From contig SCUR01000415.1 of the NCBI GenBank assembly GCA_004297235.1, forward strand, positions 1 through 5,499: 5,499 nucleotides of DNA. Reading direction: 5' to 3'. Position numbers and translations under genes: made by a program. This document shows positions 1 to 5,235 of the stretch, piece by piece. The number at the start of each line of letters is the position of its first letter. Positions within the stretch are counted from its first letter, which is position 1. The notes beneath the pieces are model-generated. The model did not search any database. It saw only the letters and a program-made list of their open reading frames with translations, and was not told where the DNA came from. Origin of the DNA: Candidatus Manganitrophaceae bacterium. GTDB lineage: Bacteria > Nitrospirota > Nitrospiria > SBBL01 > Manganitrophaceae.

Positions 1-420
1 CTGAAAGAGATCGGCCGTCGCCGCCTCCACCCCCGATTTCTCCCGCCCCGCGATCGGATGCCCCCCCACAAAAAAAGCGTGGCGCGGCATCAACGACTCC
101 ATTTGGGCGACCCAGGCTCCTTTGACACTCCCGACGTCGGTGACGATCGCCCCTTCTTTCAGATGCGGCGCGATCGCCTGGCAGATCCGCTCGAAGGTTC
201 CCACCGGCGTGGCCAGCACCACCAGATCGGCCCCCTCGACCGCCTTCGGCAGGGTGAGAACATACCGATCGATCACCCCCATCGCGGTCGCTTTCTGAAG
301 GCTCCCGCGCTTCTTCCCGTAGCCGACCACCGTCTCGACCAGCTTTTTTCGTTTCGAGATCAGCCCCAAAGAACCGCCGATCAGGCCCACCCCGATAATG
401 GTCATTTGTTTGAAAAGCAC
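1..420 (-). CDS. tyrA: Prephenate dehydrogenase TyrA, N-terminal 140 residues (3' end beyond window)
   Basis: Oxidative decarboxylation of prephenate to 4-hydroxyphenylpyruvate, the tyrosine branch; cytoplasmic. The visible part is the nucleotide-binding Rossmann domain. The GxGxxG loop is G10-V-G12-L-I-G15, followed by the LATPVGT strand (69-75), TDVGSVK (94-100, with S98) and GGHPIAG (119-125). H121 lies 21 residues from the motif serine of the family, once the four-residue difference around 103-117 is allowed for, and is the expected catalytic histidine. EKSGVEAA (127-134) is also typical. I chose GTG at 420: AGGGG (426-430) sits 5 bases upstream, and residues 1-9 then form the usual lead into the first strand. 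The ATG at 405 has no ribosome site and would cut that strand short. An oddity is that strand 2 ends GYGKKR (33-38) with no acidic residue, which may favour NADP over NAD. Last visible gene of the operon, 111 bases after aroF. The family is certain; arogenate use cannot be excluded. Confidence 0.95.
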   Translation of the reverse strand, partial: MLFKQMTIIGVGLIGGSLGLISKRKKLVETVVGYGKKRGSLQKATAMGVIDRYVLTLPKAVEGADLVVLATPVGTFERICQAIAPHLKEGAIVTDVGSVKGAWVAQMESLMPRHAFFVGGHPIAGREKSGVEAATADLFQ

Positions 421-425
421 GTAAA

Positions 426-430
426 CCCCT
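426..430 (-). promoter_or_regulatory. Shine-Dalgarno AGGGG that decides the tyrA start
   Basis: On the minus strand AGGGG is followed by TTTAC and then GTG at 420, a spacing of 5 bases. The in-frame ATG at 405 is preceded by an A/T-rich stretch with no purine-rich site, so the GTG is preferred. Confidence 0.65.
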
Positions 431-440
431 AAATGACGGG

Positions 441-516
441 AGGCGGGAGGCGGAAGGGGGGAGGGGGAAAAGATGAAGGCATTCTTCTTTGCCTTTCCCC
501 CTACCGCCTCCCGCCT
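441..516. repeat. Inverted repeat filling the aroF-tyrA gap (20-base arms, 19/20 matched)
   Basis: The plus strand at 441-460 reads AGGCGGGAGGCGGAAGGGGG. The reverse complement of 497-516 reads AGGCGGGAGGCGGTAGGGGG, a single mismatch at 454/503. A second, inner stem pairs AAGGCA (476-481) with TGCCTT (490-495) around an 8-base loop. In the operon transcript this would form a long GC-rich hairpin between the aroF stop (532) and the tyrA start (420). Each arm is two heptads AGGCGNN plus AGGGGG, a module that recurs between hisC and aroF. There is no U-run directly after the stem, so it does not look like a standard intrinsic terminator. An intercistronic stabiliser, an attenuator or a small dispersed repeat are all possible. 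Confidence 0.8.
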
Positions 517-531
517 ACCCCCTTCCGTGTT

Positions 532-1545
532 TTATAACTCTCGGTCCACCGCCGCCGCAATCCGCCTCAGCTGCGCCATCAAGGTTTTAAAATCCTTCGG
601 CAGCATCGCCTGTTCGCCGTCGCAGTAGGCCTCTTCCGGATTCGAGTGGACCTCGATCATCAGACCGTCGGCCCCGGCCGCCACCGCCGCTTTCGCCATC
701 GGCGCGACCAGACTGGTCTTGCCGACCGCGTGGCTCGGATCGACGATGATCGGAAGATGCGAGAGCTGACGGATGACCGGCACCGCGGAGAGATCGAGCG
801 TGTTCCGGGTGGCGGTCTCGAACGTCCGGATCCCCCGCTCGCAGAGGATCACCTGATGGTTCCCGGCGGCCATGATGTACTCGGCCGAGAGAAGAAATTC
901 TTTGATCGTGGCGGAGAGACCCCGCTTCAGCATCACCGGCTTGTTGTAGGAGCCGACCTCGGCCAACAGCCGAAAATTCTGCATGTTGCGGGCGCCGATC
1001 TGAAGGATGTCGGCGTGCTTCATCATCATCGGCATGTCGCGCGGGTCCATGATTTCGGTGATGATCAAAAGACCGGTCTTCTTCTTCGCCTCGGTCAGGT
1101 ATTCTAGCCCCTCTTCTCCCAATCCCTGGAAGGAATAGGGAGAGGTCCTCGGCTTGAACGCCCCGCCCCTCAGGATGAGCACCCCCGCCTCCTTCACCTC
1201 CTGCGCGATGGAACTGAGCAGGTCGCGCTTCTCGACGGAGCAGGGACCCGCCATGACGACCAACTTTTTTCCCCCGATCTTCACCCCCTGGACGTCGACG
1301 ACGGTGTTCTCCTTCTTCAGCTCGCGGCTGACCAGCTTGTAGGGAGCCAGGATCGGAAGCACCTCCTCCACGCCGGGAAACGCCAAGAGCGGCTGGGTCT
1401 GGAGCACCCGCTCATCGCCGACCACGCCGATGATCGTCCGCTCCGCTCCCTTGTTAATGTGCGATTTCAGACCCATCTCTCCGATCTTGGCGACGATATG
1501 CTCAATCTCCCGCTCGCTGGCGGACGGCTTTAAAACGATAATCAT
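532..1545 (-). CDS. aroF: 3-deoxy-7-phosphoheptulonate (DAHP) synthase, type I-beta with N-terminal regulatory domain
   Basis: Condenses phosphoenolpyruvate with erythrose-4-phosphate to DAHP, the first step of the shikimate pathway; cytoplasmic, metal dependent. Residues 1-70 form the ferredoxin-like (ACT-like) domain that carries feedback inhibition in Thermotoga-type enzymes; the TIM barrel follows from about 90. Motifs: AGPCSVE (99-105), LRGGAFKPRTSP (125-136), KRG (207-209), ERGIRTFE (236-243), DPSH (269-272), EVHSNPEEAYCDGEQ (298-312). The expected metal ligands are C102, H272, E298 and D309. As I remember them, these are also the ligand numbers of the T. maritima enzyme, so the start fits. 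I chose ATG 1545 (337 residues), with GGAG 6 bases upstream. A GTG at 1557 in the same frame overlaps that ribosome site and is rejected. Third gene of the operon, 81 bases after hisC and 111 before tyrA, with repeats in both gaps. Likely feedback-inhibited by Tyr and/or Phe, inferred from the domain. Nothing is broken or missing. Confidence 0.97.
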   Translation of the reverse strand: MIIVLKPSASEREIEHIVAKIGEMGLKSHINKGAERTIIGVVGDERVLQTQPLLAFPGVEEVLPILAPYKLVSRELKKENTVVDVQGVKIGGKKLVVMAGPCSVEKRDLLSSIAQEVKEAGVLILRGGAFKPRTSPYSFQGLGEEGLEYLTEAKKKTGLLIITEIMDPRDMPMMMKHADILQIGARNMQNFRLLAEVGSYNKPVMLKRGLSATIKEFLLSAEYIMAAGNHQVILCERGIRTFETATRNTLDLSAVPVIRQLSHLPIIVDPSHAVGKTSLVAPMAKAAVAAGADGLMIEVHSNPEEAYCDGEQAMLPKDFKTLMAQLRRIAAAVDREL

Positions 1546-1551
1546 TTTTAA

Positions 1552-1555
1552 CTCC
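1552..1555 (-). promoter_or_regulatory. Shine-Dalgarno GGAG that decides the aroF start
   Basis: The minus strand reads GTGGAGTTAAAAATG, so GGAG lies 6 bases before ATG 1545. The upstream in-frame GTG at 1557 would place the ribosome site inside the coding region. Confidence 0.75.
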
Positions 1556-1574
1556 ACTGCTAATTACAAAGTAA

Positions 1575-1634
1575 CGTGAGGGGTAAAAGATTAAGACGCA
1601 ACTCTTTTGAACGGACCCCTTACGCCTTACGCCT
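1575..1634. repeat. Intergenic stem-loop with heptad module between hisC and aroF
   Basis: The minus strand from 1634 to 1615 reads AGGCGTAAGGCGTAAGGGGT: two AGGCGTA heptads followed by AGGGGT, the same layout as both arms of the repeat between aroF and tyrA. The final part pairs with 1575-1584 (CGTGAGGGGT on the plus strand against ACCCCTTACG at 1615-1624) with one mismatch. An inner stem pairs AAAAGA (1585-1590) with TCTTTT (1603-1608). In RNA this gives a nested hairpin directly after hisC. The hisC stop codon (1627-1629) lies within the module. No U-run follows on the minus strand, so termination is not supported. Confidence 0.6.
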
Positions 1635-2724
1635 CCCGTTTTTCAGAAAGCGCTTCTCTCAGCGATTTGATAAATCGCTGGTTCTCTTTCGGCAAGCCGA
1701 TCGTGACCCGCAGATGCAGCCCTTCCAAATGCCGGATGATCACCCCTTTTTGAAGCAAGGAGGTAAAAATTTTCTTGCCGAGCGACGGATCGGAGCCGTT
1801 CAAATCAAAATAGATAAAATTAGTCTCGGAAGGAAGATAGGTCAATCCGATCTCATCGAATTGCCGATAGAGATATTCTTTTCCCTTCTGATTGATCCGG
1901 AGCGATTTCGCGACGTGCCCCTCGTCCGAAAGCGCCGCGAGCGCCCCCTGCTGCGCCGGCAGATTGGTGTTGAACGGCTGACGGACCCGGTTCATGTAGT
2001 CGATCACCTCCGGGCTGCTGATTCCGTAGCCGATTCGAAGCCCGGCCAGGCCGTAAATCTTCGAGAAAGTTCGCAGGAAAATCACCGACGCCCCCTCCCG
2101 CAGGAAATCGATCGTCTGGGGGAACTCGGCATCGGTCGCATACTCGGCGTAGGCCTCATCGAAGACCACCAAGATCCGTTTTGGAACCCGCAGCAGAAAG
2201 CGGACGACCTCTTTTTTCCGGACGATCGTTCCGGTCGGATTGTTCGGGTTGCAAATGAAGATCAGCTTGGTCTTCGGCGTGATCGCCTTCGCCATCTCGG
2301 TGAGATCGTGCCGCCCTTCTTTCAAAGGAATCTGAACCGGCGTGCCGTGGCCCGCGGTGATCATCAGCCGGTAGAGCGAGAAGCTCGGACGGGCCATGAT
2401 CGCCTCATCCCCCGGCAGGATGAAGGTCCGGACGAGCAATTCGATAATTTCGTTCGAACCGTTCCCGATCGCGACCTGGGAGGAGTCGACCTTCCACTTG
2501 TTCGCCAGCGCCTCTTTCAGATAATAGCCGGCCCCGTCGGGGTAGCGCTGAATCTTCTCCACCCCCTTCCGGATCGCCGCCACCGCCTTGCGCGAAGGCC
2601 CCAGCGGATTCTCATTCGAGGCGAGCTTGATCGACCCTTTAATCCCGAGCTCCCGCTCGAGCTCCTCCATCGGCTTGCCGGGAGGATAGGGGATGATACC
2701 GGCGATATCGGGGCTGACTTTCAT
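1627..2724 (-). CDS. hisC: Histidinol-phosphate / aromatic aminotransferase, HisC family
   Basis: PLP-dependent fold type I aminotransferase. The family converts histidinol-phosphate and imidazole-acetol phosphate with glutamate/2-oxoglutarate; several members also aminate phenylpyruvate and 4-hydroxyphenylpyruvate. Motifs from ATG 2724 (365 residues): SNENPLGPS (36-44), NGSNE (88-92), CNPNNPTGT (158-166), FDEAYAEY (188-195), RTFSKIYGLAGLRIGYG (218-234) with the PLP lysine at K222 and phosphate-contact R230, and HLRVTIG (337-343) with R339 expected to hold the substrate carboxylate. Length is normal. It starts 4 bases after the pheA stop, so the two are probably translationally coupled; purine-rich AGGAGAGGGA at the end of pheA and AGGG just before the start can serve as ribosome sites. 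A GTG one codon earlier (2727) is an equally possible start. The position between pheA and aroF suggests a job in Phe/Tyr synthesis, as known for HisC in the B. subtilis trp-hisC-tyrA-aroE cluster. Sequence alone does not settle substrate preference. Confidence 0.93.
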   Translation of the reverse strand: MKVSPDIAGIIPYPPGKPMEELERELGIKGSIKLASNENPLGPSRKAVAAIRKGVEKIQRYPDGAGYYLKEALANKWKVDSSQVAIGNGSNEIIELLVRTFILPGDEAIMARPSFSLYRLMITAGHGTPVQIPLKEGRHDLTEMAKAITPKTKLIFICNPNNPTGTIVRKKEVVRFLLRVPKRILVVFDEAYAEYATDAEFPQTIDFLREGASVIFLRTFSKIYGLAGLRIGYGISSPEVIDYMNRVRQPFNTNLPAQQGALAALSDEGHVAKSLRINQKGKEYLYRQFDEIGLTYLPSETNFIYFDLNGSDPSLGKKIFTSLLQKGVIIRHLEGLHLRVTIGLPKENQRFIKSLREALSEKREA

Positions 2725-2728
2725 CACC

Positions 2729-3823
2729 CTAGGAATCCCTCTCCTTCTCTTCCGCCATCGGATAAGAGCCGAGGATCTTGAGAAAAACCGCTTGGCTCTT
2801 CAGCTGGTCGATGGCCGTCCGGATCTTCCCATCTTCCAGATGGCCGATCATGTCGATATAGAAAATATACTCCCACGCTTTCTTTTTCGACGGCCGCGAT
2901 TCGATCTTCGTGAGGTTGATCTGCTGCTCGGAAAAAGGGCGAAGCATCTCGTAGAGGGCGCCGACCTTGTCTTTGATCGAGAACATGATCGATGTTTTGT
3001 CGCGCCCGGTTCGCGCCGCCCCTTTCTGTGAGATCACCAGAAAGCGGGTGACGTTGTTGGCGTTGTCTTCGATCCGGCGGCGAATAATGGAGAGCCCGTA
3101 GAGCTGCGAGGCGAGTTCGGAGGCAATCGCCGCCACGGTCGGATCCTGCGCCGCCATCTCCGCCGCCCGCGTGGTGCTGGAGACTTCCACCAGCGGGATC
3201 TGGGGAAGGTTTTTCTCCAGCCAGTATTTACATTGCGCAATCGGTTGCGGGTGAGAATAAATCTTCCTCACCTCCTCGATCTTTCCACTCTTGGATTGAA
3301 GGTGATGGGAAACATCCAAAAGGATCTCTCCGAAAATCTTCAACGGGGAGTCGATAAAAAGATCGAGGGTGTGATTGACCACCCCTTCGGTCGAATTCTC
3401 AATCGGCACGACGCCGAAATCGGCCCGTCCCCGCTCGACCTCGTCAAAGACCTCTTTAATGCTGTTGACCGGAAGGTCCGTTACCGAAAACCCGAAGCGC
3501 TGCAGCGTGGCGAGGTGCGAGAAGGTCGCCCGCGGTCCCAAGTAGGCGACTCTGATCGGCGATTCAAGGGAGAGCGAGGCCGAGATGATCTCGCGAAAGA
3601 CGCTCCGGATCGCTTCATTCGGAAACGGCCCCGGATTGAGCTGCATCAAGCGATCATAGATTGCCTTTTCCCGGGAGGGGGCGTAAAAATCGGCCTGCTG
3701 GCTTTTTTTTATTTTTCCGACTTCTTGGACGATGCGGGCTCGATCATTTAAGAGCGCAAGAATCCGCTCATCGATTTCGTCGATCTTCCGACGAAGCGGG
3801 ATCAGGGGATCTGTTTGGGACAA
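2729..3823 (-). CDS. pheA: Bifunctional chorismate mutase / prephenate dehydratase (P-protein) PheA, TTG start
   Basis: Converts chorismate to prephenate and prephenate to phenylpyruvate; cytoplasmic, usually dimeric. 364 residues in three domains. AroQ-type chorismate mutase (about 7-88): R11, R28, K39, R51 and E52 fall at the same numbers as the E. coli P-protein active site; E87 probably stands in for the E. coli glutamine 88. Prephenate dehydratase (about 91-265): YLGPRATFSHLA (94-105), VVPIENSTEGVVN (138-150), SHPQP (190-194), STTRAA (216-221), NVTRF (257-261) with the catalytic TRF. ACT domain (about 275-355): GAL (288-290) and ESRP (308-311), the phenylalanine feedback site. I chose TTG 3823: GGAGG (3833-3837) lies 9 bases upstream, the numbering matches E. 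coli, and the promoter at 3855-3883 sits inside the only longer frame, which opens at TTG 3883. There is no in-frame ATG near. First gene of the operon; the weak TTG may limit output. All catalytic residues seem intact. Confidence 0.96.
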   Translation of the reverse strand: MSQTDPLIPLRRKIDEIDERILALLNDRARIVQEVGKIKKSQQADFYAPSREKAIYDRLMQLNPGPFPNEAIRSVFREIISASLSLESPIRVAYLGPRATFSHLATLQRFGFSVTDLPVNSIKEVFDEVERGRADFGVVPIENSTEGVVNHTLDLFIDSPLKIFGEILLDVSHHLQSKSGKIEEVRKIYSHPQPIAQCKYWLEKNLPQIPLVEVSSTTRAAEMAAQDPTVAAIASELASQLYGLSIIRRRIEDNANNVTRFLVISQKGAARTGRDKTSIMFSIKDKVGALYEMLRPFSEQQINLTKIESRPSKKKAWEYIFYIDMIGHLEDGKIRTAIDQLKSQAVFLKILGSYPMAEEKERDS

Positions 3824-3832
3824 ACGTGGATA

Positions 3833-3837
3833 CCTCC
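3833..3837 (-). promoter_or_regulatory. Shine-Dalgarno GGAGG for the pheA TTG start
   Basis: The minus strand reads GGAGG, 9 bases (TATCCACGT), then TTG at 3823. An ATG that overlaps the site (3840-3838) is out of frame with pheA and opens only a short frame. The spacing is slightly long but the site is the only strong one ahead of the chorismate mutase domain. Confidence 0.65.
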
Positions 3838-3854
3838 ATCCGGGAAATTTTAGG

Positions 3855-3883
3855 AGTATAGTCCATTTAGGTCGGTTTTTCAA
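3855..3883 (-). promoter_or_regulatory. Sigma70-type promoter of the pheA-hisC-aroF-tyrA operon
   Basis: On the minus strand, TTGAAA (3883-3878, 5/6 to consensus) is separated by exactly 17 bases from TATACT (3860-3855, 5/6 to consensus). Transcription would start near 3850-3848, leaving a leader of about 26 bases before TTG 3823. Such a short leader has no room for a leader peptide, T-box or attenuator ahead of pheA, so control is more likely at enzyme level (ACT domains) or by a repressor. No operator is evident. Confidence 0.75.
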
Positions 3884-4018
3884 GCGTTTTGTAGGATTGG
3901 CCTAGGCCGTTAAAGGGCGAGATGTCCGAACGAGGAATGAGGATTTCAATGAGAAATCGAGCGCAATCAGCCTCCGCGCGGCAAGCTTGCGGCGTTATCG
4001 CTCCATCCAATTCCGATT
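3884..4018. other. Spacer between the exported-protein gene and the operon promoter; one weak hairpin
   Basis: No convincing gene on either strand. An imperfect stem (3977-3982 with 3989-3994, one G-G mismatch, AGCT loop) lies about 25-40 bases after the stop of the exported-protein gene. It could help end that transcript, but no U-run follows it on the minus strand, so I do not call a terminator. Nothing else stands out. Confidence 0.35.
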
Positions 4019-5032
4019 CTACTTCTTCGGAAAGGTCGTCAGGATGCCGCTGGAGAAAGGGGGCGCGCCGGACCATCGCTCCCAGTCGGTCGGGGTCAGC
4101 TGGAAATCGTCGGAGTCGTGGTTGGGAATGGCGGGGCGGACGATCGCCGGGGAGCCGCTCCCTCCGGAGCAGCCGCCGCGGGTCCCGGCACTGTTCTGGA
4201 ATCTCCCCTGGCGCCCCTCCAACCGCTGGGTCGGATCACCGAAATCGCTGCAGCGGGAAAAATCGACCAGTTGGCCCGTCGCCGCATCGGTGATCTTGAC
4301 CATCTCCAGATCTCCCCAGAAATCGATCGTCCCGGGCGCGTTGAATCGGGACGCGACCCGATCGGTGGTCCGGACCGTCTCGTGCAAGAGATCTTGCTGA
4401 CGGACCATGAATGTTTCAAACCCGGCCCAGTCCTCCGGCATGATCCCGGTGAAGCTGGTCGTCCAAACGGCGATATCTTGCCGGACCCGCATCTTCCCGG
4501 TCGCCGCATCGATAAAGGGAATCTGGCGGAAATGCATGTCGATCTGATTCAAGCCGTCGGTCAGCTGCGCCACTTTCGATTCGACCAGGTCGAAATGAAT
4601 CTGGATCGGCTGTTTGAAGCCGTTGATGAAGGTATGATCGGTGAGACCCGCCTCCGGAACGTTCAGGTGTTGATCAAAAATCAAGTTCCCTTCCGGGTCG
4701 TTGACCAAGCCGTTTCCCCGACGAACATAACTTTCCACGGAAAGCTCCGACGTGGTAATCCGCTGGTAGAAGAAGCTGCCCCCGTCGGGGAAGGCGATGG
4801 TTTCCTGGAGGAAGCCGTTGCCCTGAATCGTATCTTGAACCTGCACGTTTGGAAGCGTCGCCGGATCGATCCCCCAGGGGGCCGGCGTATCGGAAGGAAG
4901 CGGTTGAACCCGCTGCGGGGGAGCCGCTTCAACACGACCGATCGAATCGTAGATAAAGAAAAAGAGGGAAAGGAAGAAAATCCCTTTGAGAAGACCGCCC
5001 TTCGGATCCGAAGAACCCAAGCGTCGAATCAT
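4019..5032 (-). CDS. Exported protein of unknown function, 337 residues
   Basis: I do not recognise this family and assign no function. A signal peptide is clear: basic n-region (R3, R4, K11, K16), hydrophobic core GIFFLSLFFFIYDSIG (17-32), and a VEA|A site giving likely cleavage after A36. There is no lipobox cysteine, so a soluble periplasmic or secreted protein is expected. After a Pro-rich start (37-55) the mature part looks like a beta-rich globular domain with many T, D, F and Q residues. DAATGK (175-180) and DAATGQ (249-254) repeat 74 residues apart, probably matching strand turns. The only cysteines, C261 and C288, could form a disulfide. A Gly/Ser-rich linker (283-294) leads to a tail with acidic HDSDDF (305-310) and TDWERW (315-320). 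Start ATG 5032 has AGGAGG 7 bases upstream. The longer frame opening at 5155 begins in the -35 box and is rejected. It is flanked by gaps of 203 and 195 bases, has its own promoter, and is probably a single-gene unit unrelated to the operon. Confidence 0.85.
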   Translation of the reverse strand: MIRRLGSSDPKGGLLKGIFFLSLFFFIYDSIGRVEAAPPQRVQPLPSDTPAPWGIDPATLPNVQVQDTIQGNGFLQETIAFPDGGSFFYQRITTSELSVESYVRRGNGLVNDPEGNLIFDQHLNVPEAGLTDHTFINGFKQPIQIHFDLVESKVAQLTDGLNQIDMHFRQIPFIDAATGKMRVRQDIAVWTTSFTGIMPEDWAGFETFMVRQQDLLHETVRTTDRVASRFNAPGTIDFWGDLEMVKITDAATGQLVDFSRCSDFGDPTQRLEGRQGRFQNSAGTRGGCSGGSGSPAIVRPAIPNHDSDDFQLTPTDWERWSGAPPFSSGILTTFPKK

Positions 5033-5039
5033 TTCTCTT

Positions 5040-5045
5040 CCTCCT
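5040..5045 (-). promoter_or_regulatory. Shine-Dalgarno AGGAGG for the exported protein
   Basis: A full-consensus AGGAGG is followed by 7 bases (AAGAGAA) and ATG 5032, an ideal arrangement. It fixes the start at the residue that heads a well-formed signal peptide and points to efficient translation. Confidence 0.85.
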
Positions 5046-5112
5046 CGATTGATGGAAGACACAGGGAAGATGAAGGCGATGAAGATCGTATGGTGTTTGT
5101 CGGCCGGAAAGA

Positions 5113-5131
5113 TATTCTTAAGACTAGAATA
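5113..5131. repeat. Inverted repeat TATTCT-7-AGAATA over the -10 and start region
   Basis: On the minus strand TATTCT (5131-5126) and AGAATA (5118-5113) are exact inverted copies 7 bases apart, around a TCTTAAGA palindrome. The position over the -10 box and the expected start point suits an operator, but short A/T-rich symmetry arises easily by chance. Confidence 0.35.
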
Positions 5132-5155
5132 AAGGAAACCGGAAAGGAGTGTCAA
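5126..5155 (-). promoter_or_regulatory. Sigma70-type promoter for the exported-protein gene
   Basis: On the minus strand a perfect TTGACA (5155-5150) is followed after 18 bases by TATTCT (5131-5126, 4/6 to consensus). The predicted start near 5119 gives a leader of roughly 85-90 bases before ATG 5032. The -10 half forms one arm of a perfect 6-base inverted repeat (see 5113-5131). Confidence 0.6.
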
Positions 5156-5235
5156 TGACTAAATAAGTCGGTGGTGCGTTTGGGAAAGGCCGGGCGGTGA
5201 GGTCCAGCTCCGAAAAGGAGGCCGGAGAAAATGGA
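5156..5235. other. Spacer after the EAL gene; no clear terminator
   Basis: Between the EAL stop (5236) and the -35 box (5155) there is no supportable gene. A weak CTCCG/CGGAG stem (5208-5212 with 5223-5227, 10-base loop) follows the stop by about 10 bases, but no U-run comes after it. Read-through into the exported-protein gene cannot be excluded. Confidence 0.35.

Noticed and set aside
58..432. A plus-strand open frame opposite tyrA
   Set aside because: It is a shadow of the tyrA Rossmann domain, with no domain of its own.
441..516. CRISPR repeat or insertion sequence in the aroF-tyrA gap
   Set aside because: There are only two inverted copies of a low-complexity heptad, no regular spacers, no transposase and no evident target duplication.
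1556..1600. An internal promoter for aroF with TGTAAT as -10
   Set aside because: The -10 match is fair, but no hexamer at 15-18 bases upstream resembles TTGACA, and the area is A/T-rich by chance.
1576..2781. A 401-codon open frame on the plus strand opposite hisC
   Set aside because: It is the antisense shadow of a conserved gene: very Arg/Asp/Pro-rich, no recognisable domain, and hisC on the other strand has all its motifs.
3977..3994. Intrinsic terminator after the exported-protein gene
   Set aside because: The stem is short with an internal mismatch, and no U-run follows on the minus strand.
5033..5155. A 41-residue N-terminal extension of the exported protein starting at TTG 5155
   Set aside because: The start overlaps a perfect -35 box, the stretch covers the promoter and leader, and ATG 5032 has an ideal ribosome site and opens a clean signal peptide.
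4118..5158. A 346-codon open frame on the plus strand opposite the exported protein
   Set aside because: Composition is typical of an antisense shadow in GC-rich DNA (many Arg, Gly and Asp), with no signal or domain, and it runs through the opposite gene's promoter and ribosome site. The minus-strand frame has a full set of expression signals.
5208..5227. Intrinsic terminator after the EAL gene
   Set aside because: Only 5 base pairs with a 10-base loop, and no U-run after it.
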